From Oligoflexaceae bacterium (GTDB lineage Bacteria; Bdellovibrionota_B; Oligoflexia; Oligoflexales; Oligoflexaceae), in contig CANJJY010000155.1 in assembly GCA_947474445.1 (NCBI GenBank), forward strand, positions 1 to 9,582: a stretch of DNA of 9,582 bases. The letters run 5' to 3'. The position numbers and the translations under genes were made by a program. The first letter of the stretch is position 1, and each line of letters begins with the position of its first letter. Under the pieces are notes generated by a model. The model saw only the letters and a list, made by a program, of their open reading frames with translations. It was not told the DNA's origin and did no database searches. Positions 1 through 6,629 of this stretch are shown here, piece after piece.

Positions 1-2
1 AG

Positions 3-200
3 ATCGCTCTCTCCGGTTTTTCGGAGCCCGCTTACGATCTTGAATTCTGGGATACGCGCGAAGGGACCGTGACGAGCCGAGCCAAGGTCCAAACCGATCA
101 CGGCATGTTCAAGGTCACTTTGCCCGCCTTTACCCAAGATCTCGCTTTCAAAGTCAAGGGTAATAGCCCTTTGCGTCTCGGGAGCGCCAGCGACCTTTAA
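3..200 (+). CDS. C-terminal end of a putative glycoside hydrolase or related carbohydrate-active enzyme (5' end outside window)
   Basis: An open frame enters from the left edge and stops at TAA 198-200, giving 65 visible residues. The stretch YDLEFWDTREG, followed about 20 residues later by LPAFTQDLAFKVKG, has the rhythm of the small beta-sandwich that closes many glycoside hydrolases and the 'putative collagen-binding' (PF12904-like) tail: an aromatic-rich strand with W-D-T-x-x-G, then a 'P-x-F-x-x-D-x-A-x-K' final strand. In those families this accessory domain packs against a catalytic TIM barrel. The catalytic part is not in the window, so no substrate can be assigned. The fucosidase gene at the other edge is consistent with a carbohydrate-degrading neighbourhood, but the two are 9 kb apart and not in one transcript. 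The assignment rests on a short motif; another secreted beta-sandwich protein is possible. Confidence 0.5.
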   Translation: MALSGFSEPAYDLEFWDTREGTVTSRAKVQTDHGMFKVTLPAFTQDLAFKVKGNSPLRLGSASDL

Positions 201-398
201 ATCTCTCCAAGCCGCCCTAAATGTCCAATATTCTTGGCCCCCACCCGGGGCCAAGAGCGCCCTCCGTAATGTCTTATCTAGCTGATATGAAAGATATTTT
301 AAACACCTTGAGAGAGCTAAAGTAAGGTTTGCCGCGCGGCAGCCGATCCCCTTAATTGACGAACCTCGTGAGGTCGAGCCTCAGCTAGCTTCGTCTTT
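201..398. other. Intergenic region between the partial hydrolase gene and the sensor kinase gene
   Basis: About 200 non-coding bases. It holds the 233-255 hairpin (listed separately), a 10-bp perfect palindrome GCCGCGCGGC at 331-340, and an interrupted dyad ACCTC-GT-GAGGT at 364-375. An AT-rich patch lies around 288-304. TTGACG at 356-361 resembles a -35 box, but I see no convincing -10 box at 16-18 bases from it, so no promoter is called. Confidence 0.4.
233..255 (+). terminator. Perfect 9-bp hairpin downstream of the partial hydrolase gene
   Basis: CTTGGCCCC (233-241) and GGGGCCAAG (247-255) are exact reverse complements around a 5-base loop, CACCC. It begins 33 bases after the TAA at 198-200, where a terminator or transcript-stabilising 3' hairpin is expected. 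No T-tract follows on either strand, so it is not a classic intrinsic terminator; it may protect the 3' end or act with Rho. Confidence 0.45.
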
Positions 399-409
399 AA
401 GGATAGGGA

Positions 410-3301
410 ATGCTGCCAAGGCTCTTTCAATTGCTGATCTTACTCTGGTGGGCGACCACGAGCGGATCGCTGCGTGCGAATGCTGACGCCAGCGATCCAT
501 CGACGGCAACCGTCCATGCAGGAGTACCGATCTTAAAACTGAAGACCGACCAAAAGCTCGAAGCGCTCTCTTTGCTCCCCTATACGATGTACCTCGAAGA
601 TGAAATGAGCCAGCTGCACGCCCAGGAATTAGCCGAACCACCGATACGAGATCGCTTCAGAGTCATCGATGGCTACGGTGTGCGCACCTTCGCATGGCAC
701 CCATTTTGGTTGCGCATCATCATCGAAAACGAGACAGATCGCGAGATCCCCGTCTATTTTCGCTCCGCCGTTGCCTACCTAGACCATGTCGATCTCTATC
801 GCGCGAACGCGGGTCGCGACCTCGAGCTCTTGAAATCGAGCGGCGATCTCATCAAGGATGTGGAAACCTACCGCCTCCCTTTGCTCCCTGCTCATATCCC
901 TCCGGGTCGCCATACCTTCTTTGTCCGGATCGAGACCGCAGGACCGATGAATATGAACTTTGACCTCTGGGATCCCAATCTCTTTGATGCGGAAATCCAC
1001 GCTCGAGAATACATAGGTCTCGGTCTGCTCTTTGGTATCGTCTTAGTTATGGCCGCTTACAACCTGTTCCTAGCGATCAGGTTGCGCAATCCCGCCTATT
1101 TTCTCTACGTTGCCTATATTCTCAGCTTTGCCGGCGTTCAGTTTTGCTTCACTGGCCTGGCCCAGCATCTGCTGCCGCAGCTCCCCTTCAAAACTTTTTA
1201 TGTCAACGAAGGCATTCCGATTCAGGCCGAAATATGTGCTATTTTCGGTTCCCTCTTCGCCATTTCTTTTCTGGGACTGCGCGCTCAATCCCCGCGCATC
1301 ATCCTGGCCATGCGCCTGTTCTTTGGCTGCTCGATCATCAACATCGTCATTTGTCTGTTCAATTTCAATCTCTCGATCAGCATTGTACTTCTGACCAATG
1401 CCTATATTTCGAGCGTACTCCTCTATGCGGGTCTGCGTCGCTGTCTCGATCGCTATCGGCCCGCTTATTTCTATACGGCCGCTTGGGTCTTTATCATCGT
1501 CGGCAGCATGATCACCATGGGCCGGATCTATGGGCTTCTTCCAGACAACAATTTTACGACCTGGACGCAGTTTTTAGGCGGCGCGATCGAAGTCATTCTC
1601 CTCTCGCTGGCACTCGGTGACAAACTCAGCCTAGAACAGGAAAAGTCCCATCAGCAGATCACGCAACTCAATGCCGAACTCGGCGCGGCCAACCACCTGC
1701 TCAAAGAGCACATTGAAAACGTCGAAGCCATAGTCGAGGCCAAAACACGGGATATTCGCTCTATGATGGACCATATTCCCATGGGCGTCTTCATGATCGC
1801 AGGCGATCAGTTGATCCATCGCGACTACTCTCGAACGCTCCTCGAGATATTCCCGGGTGGTAATCTGGAAACCAAGAAAGCCATCGACCTCATCTGCGAA
1901 GATAGCCTCATGAGTCCCGATGAAAAGAGCCAGGTCGCCAGCTGTCTGTGCGCAGCGATCGGTGAGGATATTATCAACTTCGAAGTCAACAACCACGCCC
2001 TCCCTCAAAAAATTAAAAAGCAAACGAGGAATGGCCAACTGCAGAGCTTTGACCTCACCTGGAACGCGATTGAAAACAGCGCCGGAACGGTGGAAAAGAT
2101 TTTGGTCACCATCCGCGATGTGACCGAGCTGGAGACTTTGCAGGAAAAAGCCCACGATCAGCAGGAAGAACTCGATTTCATCGCCGAGATCCTCAAGGTT
2201 CCGACGCCCAGCTTTCTCCGCTTCATCCAATCGTGCAAAGAACTTATCCTCGCAAGCCAAAAGCTGGTGCGCATGCCGGGGATGCAGCAGAGAAACCTCG
2301 AGATTCTCAAGTTGATCTTCATCAATATGCATACGATGAAAGGCTCAGCCCGCTCTCTTTACCTCAAGCGCATGACGCGGGTCTTTCATGAAATCGAGCA
2401 GAGCTATGAAACGCTGCAGAGGGATCCAGAGGCGGCATGGGATCCCCTAAAAATCGAGCAAGACCTTGAAGAAGCCCGACGCGTCGTCAACCTCTATGAG
2501 ACGATCGGCCGTGACAAACTAGGTCGCAGCCAAGATCAGCCGCATATCGTCGAATTTAGGATTGAGCAGATCGAACACCTCTACCAGAGGTTCTCGGGCC
2601 TCATCCGTTCCAAGTCTCTCCCCAGGGAGTCGCTCGATCCCATCATGGCGGCGCAATCGCTTTTTTATCAGAGAATTTTCAAGGCGGCTCATAGCGTGAT
2701 CGTGGATCTCTCGAGCTGTCTGTCCCCACTCGCCAAAGAACTCAAAAAAGAGATTCCCGTCATCGACCTGAAAACGAGTGGCATTCTCCTCAATGAAAAG
2801 GGCGAAGAGCTCTTTCGCAAGGTATTCGTGCATATCCTACGTAATTCCCTCGACCATGGTTTTGAATCGACCAAAGAGCGCTTGGCGGAAAAGAAGAGTC
2901 CGCGCGGAACTATTTCATTGCAGATGGAAAGGATAGGCGACAAGCTGCTTCTGCGCTACCGTGACGACGGCAGGGGGCTCGCCCTGAAAAAGATCGCTGC
3001 ATCGGGGCAAAGCCTGGGCCTCCTCACGACAGACTCATCGCCGCGTCCCCAAGAGGTCGCCAACCTCATCTTCAGTTCGGGCCTCTCTACAGCCCAGTAT
3101 CTGACTGATGTCTCAGGTCGCGGCGTGGGCATGGCGGCGGTGAAGGACTTTATCGAGAATGCGGGAGGCTCGATCAAGGTCGACCTGCATGGAAGTACCT
3201 TTGAGCTCGAGGAATACCGCGCCTTCAGTTTTCGCATCGAACTGCCTTTCCTGCCCTTCTTTGAAGAGGCCCAGACTTTCGTCACGACTCCCGCTGCTTG
3301 A
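410..3301 (+). CDS. 7TMR-DISM sensor, PAS-like, HPt and CheA-type HATPase hybrid kinase
   Basis: A 963-residue membrane sensor kinase. Start ATG 410 has an AAGGAT ribosome site 6 bases upstream. Domains in order: N-terminal signal peptide (about 1-24, ending near SLRA); extracellular 7TMR-DISMED2-like beta-sandwich (about 50-190), a fold thought to bind carbohydrate-like ligands; 7TMR-DISM seven-helix block (about 202-402); coiled coil (about 405-450); PAS-like region (about 450-575, ending in the linker-type ILVTIRDVTELE); HPt domain (about 590-700) with predicted phospho-accepting His641 in HTMKGSAR; HATPase domain (about 790-945). The HATPase shows a CheA-style N-box HILRNSLDHG (Asn812), G1 DDGRG (852-856) and G2 GRGVGM (903-908). 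There is no HisKA-type phosphoacceptor helix, no visible CheA P2 or CheW-like domain, and no receiver domain. I infer that His641 is phosphorylated by the C-terminal ATPase, as in CheA. No response regulator is adjacent, so the partner is unknown. Confidence 0.88.
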   Translation: MLPRLFQLLILLWWATTSGSLRANADASDPSTATVHAGVPILKLKTDQKLEALSLLPYTMYLEDEMSQLHAQELAEPPIRDRFRVIDGYGVRTFAWHPFWLRIIIENETDREIPVYFRSAVAYLDHVDLYRANAGRDLELLKSSGDLIKDVETYRLPLLPAHIPPGRHTFFVRIETAGPMNMNFDLWDPNLFDAEIHAREYIGLGLLFGIVLVMAAYNLFLAIRLRNPAYFLYVAYILSFAGVQFCFTGLAQHLLPQLPFKTFYVNEGIPIQAEICAIFGSLFAISFLGLRAQSPRIILAMRLFFGCSIINIVICLFNFNLSISIVLLTNAYISSVLLYAGLRRCLDRYRPAYFYTAAWVFIIVGSMITMGRIYGLLPDNNFTTWTQFLGGAIEVILLSLALGDKLSLEQEKSHQQITQLNAELGAANHLLKEHIENVEAIVEAKTRDIRSMMDHIPMGVFMIAGDQLIHRDYSRTLLEIFPGGNLETKKAIDLICEDSLMSPDEKSQVASCLCAAIGEDIINFEVNNHALPQKIKKQTRNGQLQSFDLTWNAIENSAGTVEKILVTIRDVTELETLQEKAHDQQEELDFIAEILKVPTPSFLRFIQSCKELILASQKLVRMPGMQQRNLEILKLIFINMHTMKGSARSLYLKRMTRVFHEIEQSYETLQRDPEAAWDPLKIEQDLEEARRVVNLYETIGRDKLGRSQDQPHIVEFRIEQIEHLYQRFSGLIRSKSLPRESLDPIMAAQSLFYQRIFKAAHSVIVDLSSCLSPLAKELKKEIPVIDLKTSGILLNEKGEELFRKVFVHILRNSLDHGFESTKERLAEKKSPRGTISLQMERIGDKLLLRYRDDGRGLALKKIAASGQSLGLLTTDSSPRPQEVANLIFSSGLSTAQYLTDVSGRGVGMAAVKDFIENAGGSIKVDLHGSTFELEEYRAFSFRIELPFLPFFEEAQTFVTTPAA

Positions 3302-3318
3302 ACACAGAGTAAAAGCAC

Positions 3319-3348
3319 AAAAAAAAGGCCAGAGTCGATACTCTGACC
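3319..3348 (-). terminator. Intrinsic terminator of the minus-strand DUF1501 operon, possibly bidirectional
   Basis: CAGAGT (3330-3335) and ACTCTG (3340-3345) pair around a CGAT loop. Outer G-C pairs at 3327-3328/3347-3348 extend the stem past one mismatch. On the minus strand the stem is followed by eight T (the A-run 3319-3326), which makes a good intrinsic terminator 25 bases past the stop codon of the DUF1501 gene. On the plus strand the hairpin lies 26 bases after the kinase stop and is followed by the pyrimidine-rich TCGTCTTCTTTC, so it may also stop kinase transcripts. This suits two converging genes. Confidence 0.8.
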
Positions 3349-3372
3349 TCGTCTTCTTTCAATTAAATCGAA

Positions 3373-4599
3373 CTATGCGGTGATGATGGTATGCGGATTG
3401 CCACCAAAGGCCTGGACCGTGGCGGGAGACGCTTTGGACAAGGCAGCGAGGTAACCCCAGAGACCATCCGAAGGAGGCGCTCCAGCGGGCAATCCAACGG
3501 CTGTATCGACTTTTCCCGTCGTTCCCAGCTTGACGCTTTTGCCGATGACCGTCGCAACGCTGACCGATGCATGGTCGGAACCAGGCAAGGACCGCGCAAA
3601 ATCACCAAAGATCACGACCGTGACATTGAATCCTGTCTTCTCGAGCATGCGATCGGTGAAAGTCTTGAGACCCGGTACGATCGTCGTCAAGAACTTCTGG
3701 CGAGCTCGGGCGCCTGTCGTATCGCCGTGAGTATCCCAACCGAGAGCTCCACCGTCCGAAACGGTCACGACGTTGGCTCCCGCGCGAATCATGAGTTCAG
3801 CGCCAGCCATCTTCGAATTGAAGTCGGCGATCGCCGTGCTGGTGAGTTTGTAACCTGTCATCAACTCTTGAGCGCTGAAGACTTCAGCCGGCTTGGTCAG
3901 AGTCTCGATGGCCGATTTGTAGCCGTCTTTCACCGTGACGAGAGAGTCGGGATTGCCAGACAATGCCGTCAAGGACATCTGATTGGAAGCGGCAATGCCT
4001 TTAGCGGCGAGGTCGCGCTTGGGCATCGTCGCGCTCGGCGTACCGCCACCTAAAGCATCGATGGTCGATTGCATGTCGGCGATCGGTTGCAGGGAAACAC
4101 CGCCAACCGCCGTCTTGGGTCCGGGAACGAGTTCACTGCCGATGTTGGCTGCTTTGATCGAGCCATCTCCGCCCAGCCCTGCTGCGAGCGCGATAGCAGG
4201 ATTCTGATTACCCGAGGTGAATTGAGCTGTTTTCGCAGCCCCATGAGCGGCGATGCCGTGGCGAATACCCACGGATGCCATGTGCGTCTTGGCAAAGGCG
4301 GACAGGGTTGAGAACGAGCTATCGACGATCAGGCCGTTACCGAGATTGAGTTGGTTCGCAGCCGTCACCCCGAAGGAACCGGCACCTGAAAACGAGTCGG
4401 CACTGCCGAAGAGCGCATTGTAGCCGCCCTGCAGGTAGACGATGAGGACGGCTGATTTTTCTCCGGCGCCCGCTTGCGCGAAAGCTTGCGGATTGAAGAT
4501 GCCGGGCACGGTGACGAGGCCGCCAAGGGAGGCGACGCCGGACGTGGCGGCTGCTATCTTGAGTAAATCGCGACGCGAAAGATCATTTTTATGTGACAT
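3373..4599 (-). CDS. Tat-exported DUF1501 family protein
   Basis: A 408-residue protein starting at ATG 4599 with an AGGGGA ribosome site about 10 bases upstream. The N-terminus carries a textbook twin-arginine signal, SRRDLLK (Arg9-Arg10), then a hydrophobic stretch and a likely cleavage site in AFAQA (about 39-43), so the protein is exported folded to the periplasm. The mature part opens with AVLIVYLQGGYNALF (50-64), equivalent to the 'L-x-GG-x-D' opening of DUF1501 proteins. It continues to LGWDTHGDT (286-294), matching the conserved 'GG-x-DTH' block, and to FGDFARSLPGSDHAS (331-345), matching the 'SEFGR...DH' block. DUF1501 proteins belong to the alkaline-phosphatase/sulfatase-like superfamily, but no reaction is established. 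The usual Asn-Asp of the opening motif is Asn-Ala here, and the usual S-E-F-G-R reads F-G-D-F-A-R, so this member is divergent. It is last in a three-gene operon and often travels with PSD1/PSCyt or DUF1800-type partners in other genomes. Confidence 0.85.
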   Translation of the reverse strand: MSHKNDLSRRDLLKIAAATSGVASLGGLVTVPGIFNPQAFAQAGAGEKSAVLIVYLQGGYNALFGSADSFSGAGSFGVTAANQLNLGNGLIVDSSFSTLSAFAKTHMASVGIRHGIAAHGAAKTAQFTSGNQNPAIALAAGLGGDGSIKAANIGSELVPGPKTAVGGVSLQPIADMQSTIDALGGGTPSATMPKRDLAAKGIAASNQMSLTALSGNPDSLVTVKDGYKSAIETLTKPAEVFSAQELMTGYKLTSTAIADFNSKMAGAELMIRAGANVVTVSDGGALGWDTHGDTTGARARQKFLTTIVPGLKTFTDRMLEKTGFNVTVVIFGDFARSLPGSDHASVSVATVIGKSVKLGTTGKVDTAVGLPAGAPPSDGLWGYLAALSKASPATVQAFGGNPHTIITA

Positions 4600-4613
4600 G
4601 TAAGTCTTCCCCT

Positions 4614-5297
4614 TTAGTAGGCTATGAAGCCAGTTGCGTTGAGAACCGAAGCCAAGGCATAGGCCCAGCGCATTTTCGGATCTGTTTCACTCGCCGTATC
4701 AACAGCAGCGATCTGCGCGCAGGCCGCTATTTCCGTATCGATCGGCTCGCGATTCCAAGCGACTCGAGCAAAGAGTTGGCATTCGACCTTAGCCGATGCT
4801 TCGGTGGGGGCCACAGCCCATTTTGCGTCCGTCGCGACGTAACCAAGCGCGGCTTCGTAAGCGATGCGATAAAGAGTAAAGAGAGCGACTGCGCTGCCGC
4901 TTGGCTCTACGTACCAGCGGTCGGCTGGTGCAGCGAAGCTCGCTACGTTGGCAGCCAACGAAGGAGGAGCTTTGCCGGTAACGCGCGTAAACTCCTTGTC
5001 CAAGGTCGAGTAGGGCTTGATGCGGTAGCGATTGCCCTGCATGGGCACTTCCGTCGCGCGACCGACGATGAGATCGGTTCCGCCGAAACCTTTGTATGCC
5101 TTATTCTCTTCTAAAGGGCAGGTTAGAGTCAATTTTTGAGCCGCCTTTTGATCGGCGCCTTCTTCCTCTGGATCTGTAATATCGCTCGGCCCATTCACCA
5201 GAGGACTTTCAGAGTTCTTGAAGGTCTTACGATGTTCTTTGCCGCAGCCCGCGAGGCCAGCAGCGCATATGAGGACAAATAAACCTAGTCTTTTCAT
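4614..5297 (-). CDS. Lipoprotein with a PSD1/DUF1553-like C-terminal segment
   Basis: A 227-residue lipoprotein. I place the start at ATG 5297 rather than the upstream in-frame ATG at 5321. This start has an AGGGGGAT ribosome site 4 bases upstream (5302-5309) and directly yields a signal peptide, MKRLGLFVLICAAGLAGC, with lipobox LAGC (Cys18). Residues +2/+3 are Gly-Lys, with no Asp inner-membrane retention signal, so the outer membrane is likely. After a charged linker (about 20-55), a region with Cys60 leads to a C-terminal helical part. There LFARVAWNREP (175-185) with Glu189, then RWAYALASVLNATGF (210-224), recalls the 'LF-x-R-x-P-x-x-x-E ... W-A-L-x-N-S-x-x-F' tail of PSD1/DUF1553 proteins. 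That similarity is from memory of the family pattern and is remote. The gene is the middle one of the operon, with 14-base gaps on both sides. Confidence 0.75.
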   Translation of the reverse strand: MKRLGLFVLICAAGLAGCGKEHRKTFKNSESPLVNGPSDITDPEEEGADQKAAQKLTLTCPLEENKAYKGFGGTDLIVGRATEVPMQGNRYRIKPYSTLDKEFTRVTGKAPPSLAANVASFAAPADRWYVEPSGSAVALFTLYRIAYEAALGYVATDAKWAVAPTEASAKVECQLFARVAWNREPIDTEIAACAQIAAVDTASETDPKMRWAYALASVLNATGFIAY

Positions 5298-5311
5298 GGC
5301 TATCCCCCTGA

Positions 5312-6283
5312 TTACTGGCAAAAGGTGGGGTCTTTGGCGACGGTGCTAAGCGCCGTCTGGATCTGACCCGAAGTTTTAAACGACTCGACGCAAGCGTCAA
5401 AGATGGGACTCTCACAGGCGTTTTCAGGGCGTCCATAGAGGAAGCTGAAAGCCAATCGGCAGGTGTTGAATGCGAAGTGTTCGGATTCCACCATGGCCGT
5501 AATAAATTCCTTGTCGTCTTTGACCATCACTCCACCGAGCACAGCTTTCGGTGTGCCGTCCGCTGGGGTGAACGTCACCGTCGCCCCGTTGCGCACAACT
5601 TTGCTCAAGACTTGAGCGGCGGTGTCGAGCGCCCAGTAATTCTCAAAGTGGCAGGCGCGGCAAGCAGCCGACGCGCGACCCGTGGCCGAAACATCCGCGC
5701 CGGGAGCGTTAGACGTTGCAGTCAGCGTCAGGCCCAGGACGTTATTCATCATGCGGTAAGCGGTATTGAGTTTGATGCCTGTCAGCTCGTTGCCGGCATA
5801 GCGGAGAAGCCAGGGTTGGCTTCTGAAGTATCCGAGACCTTGCGGATCGGCTTGAACGGAAACAACTCTATTAGCCGCTGCGCCAGTCGCCGTGAGGTTG
5901 ATCGGGGCCACGAAGATATTCTTCCAAGGCTGCTTTTGCGTCAGCACATACTTGGCGGTGTGGTAGGCAGCATCTTCTTCTGAAGTCGCGCCGGGACCAT
6001 CGTTGAACTTGGAGTTGATAAAACGCGAAAAGCGTTCGATGAAAAGAGGATCAGCGAGCATCGTATCGACTTGCGATTGCGGGTCGGCGCTGGCTGCAAA
6101 ATCAGCCGCGGGAGCATTACCTAGTAAAGCCACCGAAAGTCGCGTTGCGCAGCGCGCGTTGGCGCCCGGATCACTTTCTCCCTCGGCGTGTGCCGTTGAA
6201 GACCATTTCCACGTCGATGCCACTCCCCCTACGAGAGTTATCGCGGCAAGGTACGCGGCAAGCCTGTTCTTACCCCATTTCAT
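5312..6283 (-). CDS. Exported protein with CxxCH motif, DUF1592/1588/1585-like
   Basis: A 323-residue exported protein, first gene of the operon. Start ATG 6283 is preceded by AGGAGG (6290-6295). The signal peptide (about 1-33) ends in STAHA before EGE, an SPase I site. The early mature part, TRLSVALLGNAP (47-58) and VDTMLADPLFIERFSRFIN (72-90), resembles the 'R-x-D-L-x-G-x-P ... vD-x-LL-x-x-P-x-x-x-E-R' start of PSCyt2/DUF1549 and DUF1592-type proteins. Near residues 165-225, AYRMMNNVLGL and then CRACHFENYWALD (208-220) match the DUF1588 pattern 'L-E-x-x-L-G ... C-x-x-CH-x-x-x-x-x-x-LE'. The end (about 260-322), with FLYGRPENAC and a final KDPTFC, looks like DUF1585 'alGR ... sp-x-F'. CRACH could bind one haem c covalently, but a structural metal site is also possible. 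The protein is far shorter than the planctomycete relatives. Extra cysteines (45, 275, 290, 298, 322) suggest disulfides. Confidence 0.75.
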   Translation of the reverse strand: MKWGKNRLAAYLAAITLVGGVASTWKWSSTAHAEGESDPGANARCATRLSVALLGNAPAADFAASADPQSQVDTMLADPLFIERFSRFINSKFNDGPGATSEEDAAYHTAKYVLTQKQPWKNIFVAPINLTATGAAANRVVSVQADPQGLGYFRSQPWLLRYAGNELTGIKLNTAYRMMNNVLGLTLTATSNAPGADVSATGRASAACRACHFENYWALDTAAQVLSKVVRNGATVTFTPADGTPKAVLGGVMVKDDKEFITAMVESEHFAFNTCRLAFSFLYGRPENACESPIFDACVESFKTSGQIQTALSTVAKDPTFCQ

Positions 6284-6334
6284 GATTTGCCTCCTGATTC
6301 TGTCCCTTCGATCTGTCCGTGCTCTCCTTCATGC

Positions 6335-6375
6335 ATAATTTATACCAGCTTCAATGCTTATTTTGTCTTTTGTTT
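6335..6375 (-). promoter_or_regulatory. Putative promoter of the three-gene DUF1501 operon
   Basis: Read on the minus strand, GGTATAAATTATGCAT lies about 45-60 bases ahead of the operon's first ATG and offers a TATAAA -10-like box. The best -35 candidates upstream (AAGACA or GACAAA, 17-19 bases away) are poor matches to TTGACA, so the promoter may need an activator or use another sigma factor. Placement is an inference from AT content and position. Confidence 0.3.
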
Positions 6376-6469
6376 ACAGGTAGTTATAGATCACTTTTTG
6401 TCGATAATTTGGTCACTGTTCAAGGCCTTCTCGCCAATTCTTACGTCTCACTTATGCCCTGTTCGTAAA

Positions 6470-6490
6470 GGTGAAAAGTTTCTTTTCACC
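6470..6490. repeat. Perfect 21-base palindrome with 9-bp arms, possible operator
   Basis: GGTGAAAAG (6470-6478) and CTTTTCACC (6482-6490) are exact reverse complements around TTT. It lies about 190 bases upstream of the operon's start and about 140 bases past the stop of the gene at 6630. There is no proper T-tract on the minus strand (it continues TTTACGAAC), and the real terminator of the upstream gene is elsewhere. A regulator binding site is therefore at least as likely as an RNA hairpin. Confidence 0.4.
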
Positions 6491-6574
6491 GCGCTCTGAT
6501 AGGGACGGCTCAGATTCTTATTTTGTTTTTGCGGCAAGACCTTGATGGTGCGTTAGAATTTCTGAAGCGAGTGA

Positions 6575-6607
6575 GAAAATGAAAAGCGCGATGGATAAGC
6601 ACCGCGC
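6575..6607 (-). terminator. Intrinsic terminator of the CKACH lipoprotein gene
   Basis: On the minus strand GCGCGGTG, a CTTATC loop, and CATCGCGC form an 8-bp stem with one G-U pair (plus coordinates 6586-6607). The stem is followed at once by TTTTCATTTTC (6575-6585). It begins 23 bases past the stop codon of the gene at 6630. Overlapping bases could also form an alternative GGATAAG/CTTATCC stem (6593-6599/6615-6621). Confidence 0.75.
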
Positions 6608-6629
6608 ATAGATTCTTATCCCGATGGTA

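Larger units (their letters stand above)
6284..6629. other. Intergenic region of 346 bases upstream of the DUF1501 operon
   Basis: No convincing gene is present; the small plus-strand frame starting at 6287 lacks a ribosome site and protein-like composition. The region is visibly more AT-rich than its surroundings. From right to left along the minus strand it holds the terminator of the CKACH lipoprotein gene (6575-6607), a perfect palindrome (6470-6490), an AT-rich promoter-like patch (6335-6410) and the AGGAGG of the operon's first gene (6290-6295). Confidence 0.6.

Noticed and set aside
1631..2332. 233-residue open frame on the minus strand inside the kinase gene
   Set aside because: It is antisense to the well-supported PAS/HPt region of the kinase, has no ribosome site, and its composition is that expected from a reverse-strand shadow.
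3391..4053. 220-residue plus-strand open frame opposite the DUF1501 gene
   Set aside because: It is Arg/Ser/Gly-rich with no recognisable motif or ribosome site; the DUF1501 frame on the other strand has clear family motifs and a Tat signal.
5298..5321. Longer start for the middle lipoprotein, overlapping the end of the upstream gene
   Set aside because: The extra eight residues precede a complete lipoprotein signal, and the AGGGGGAT ribosome site is placed for the ATG at 5297.
6287..6499. Small 70-residue plus-strand frame in the intergenic region
   Set aside because: No ribosome site; it overlaps the operon's RBS and the palindrome, and its Cys/Phe/Ser-rich content follows from AT-rich non-coding DNA.
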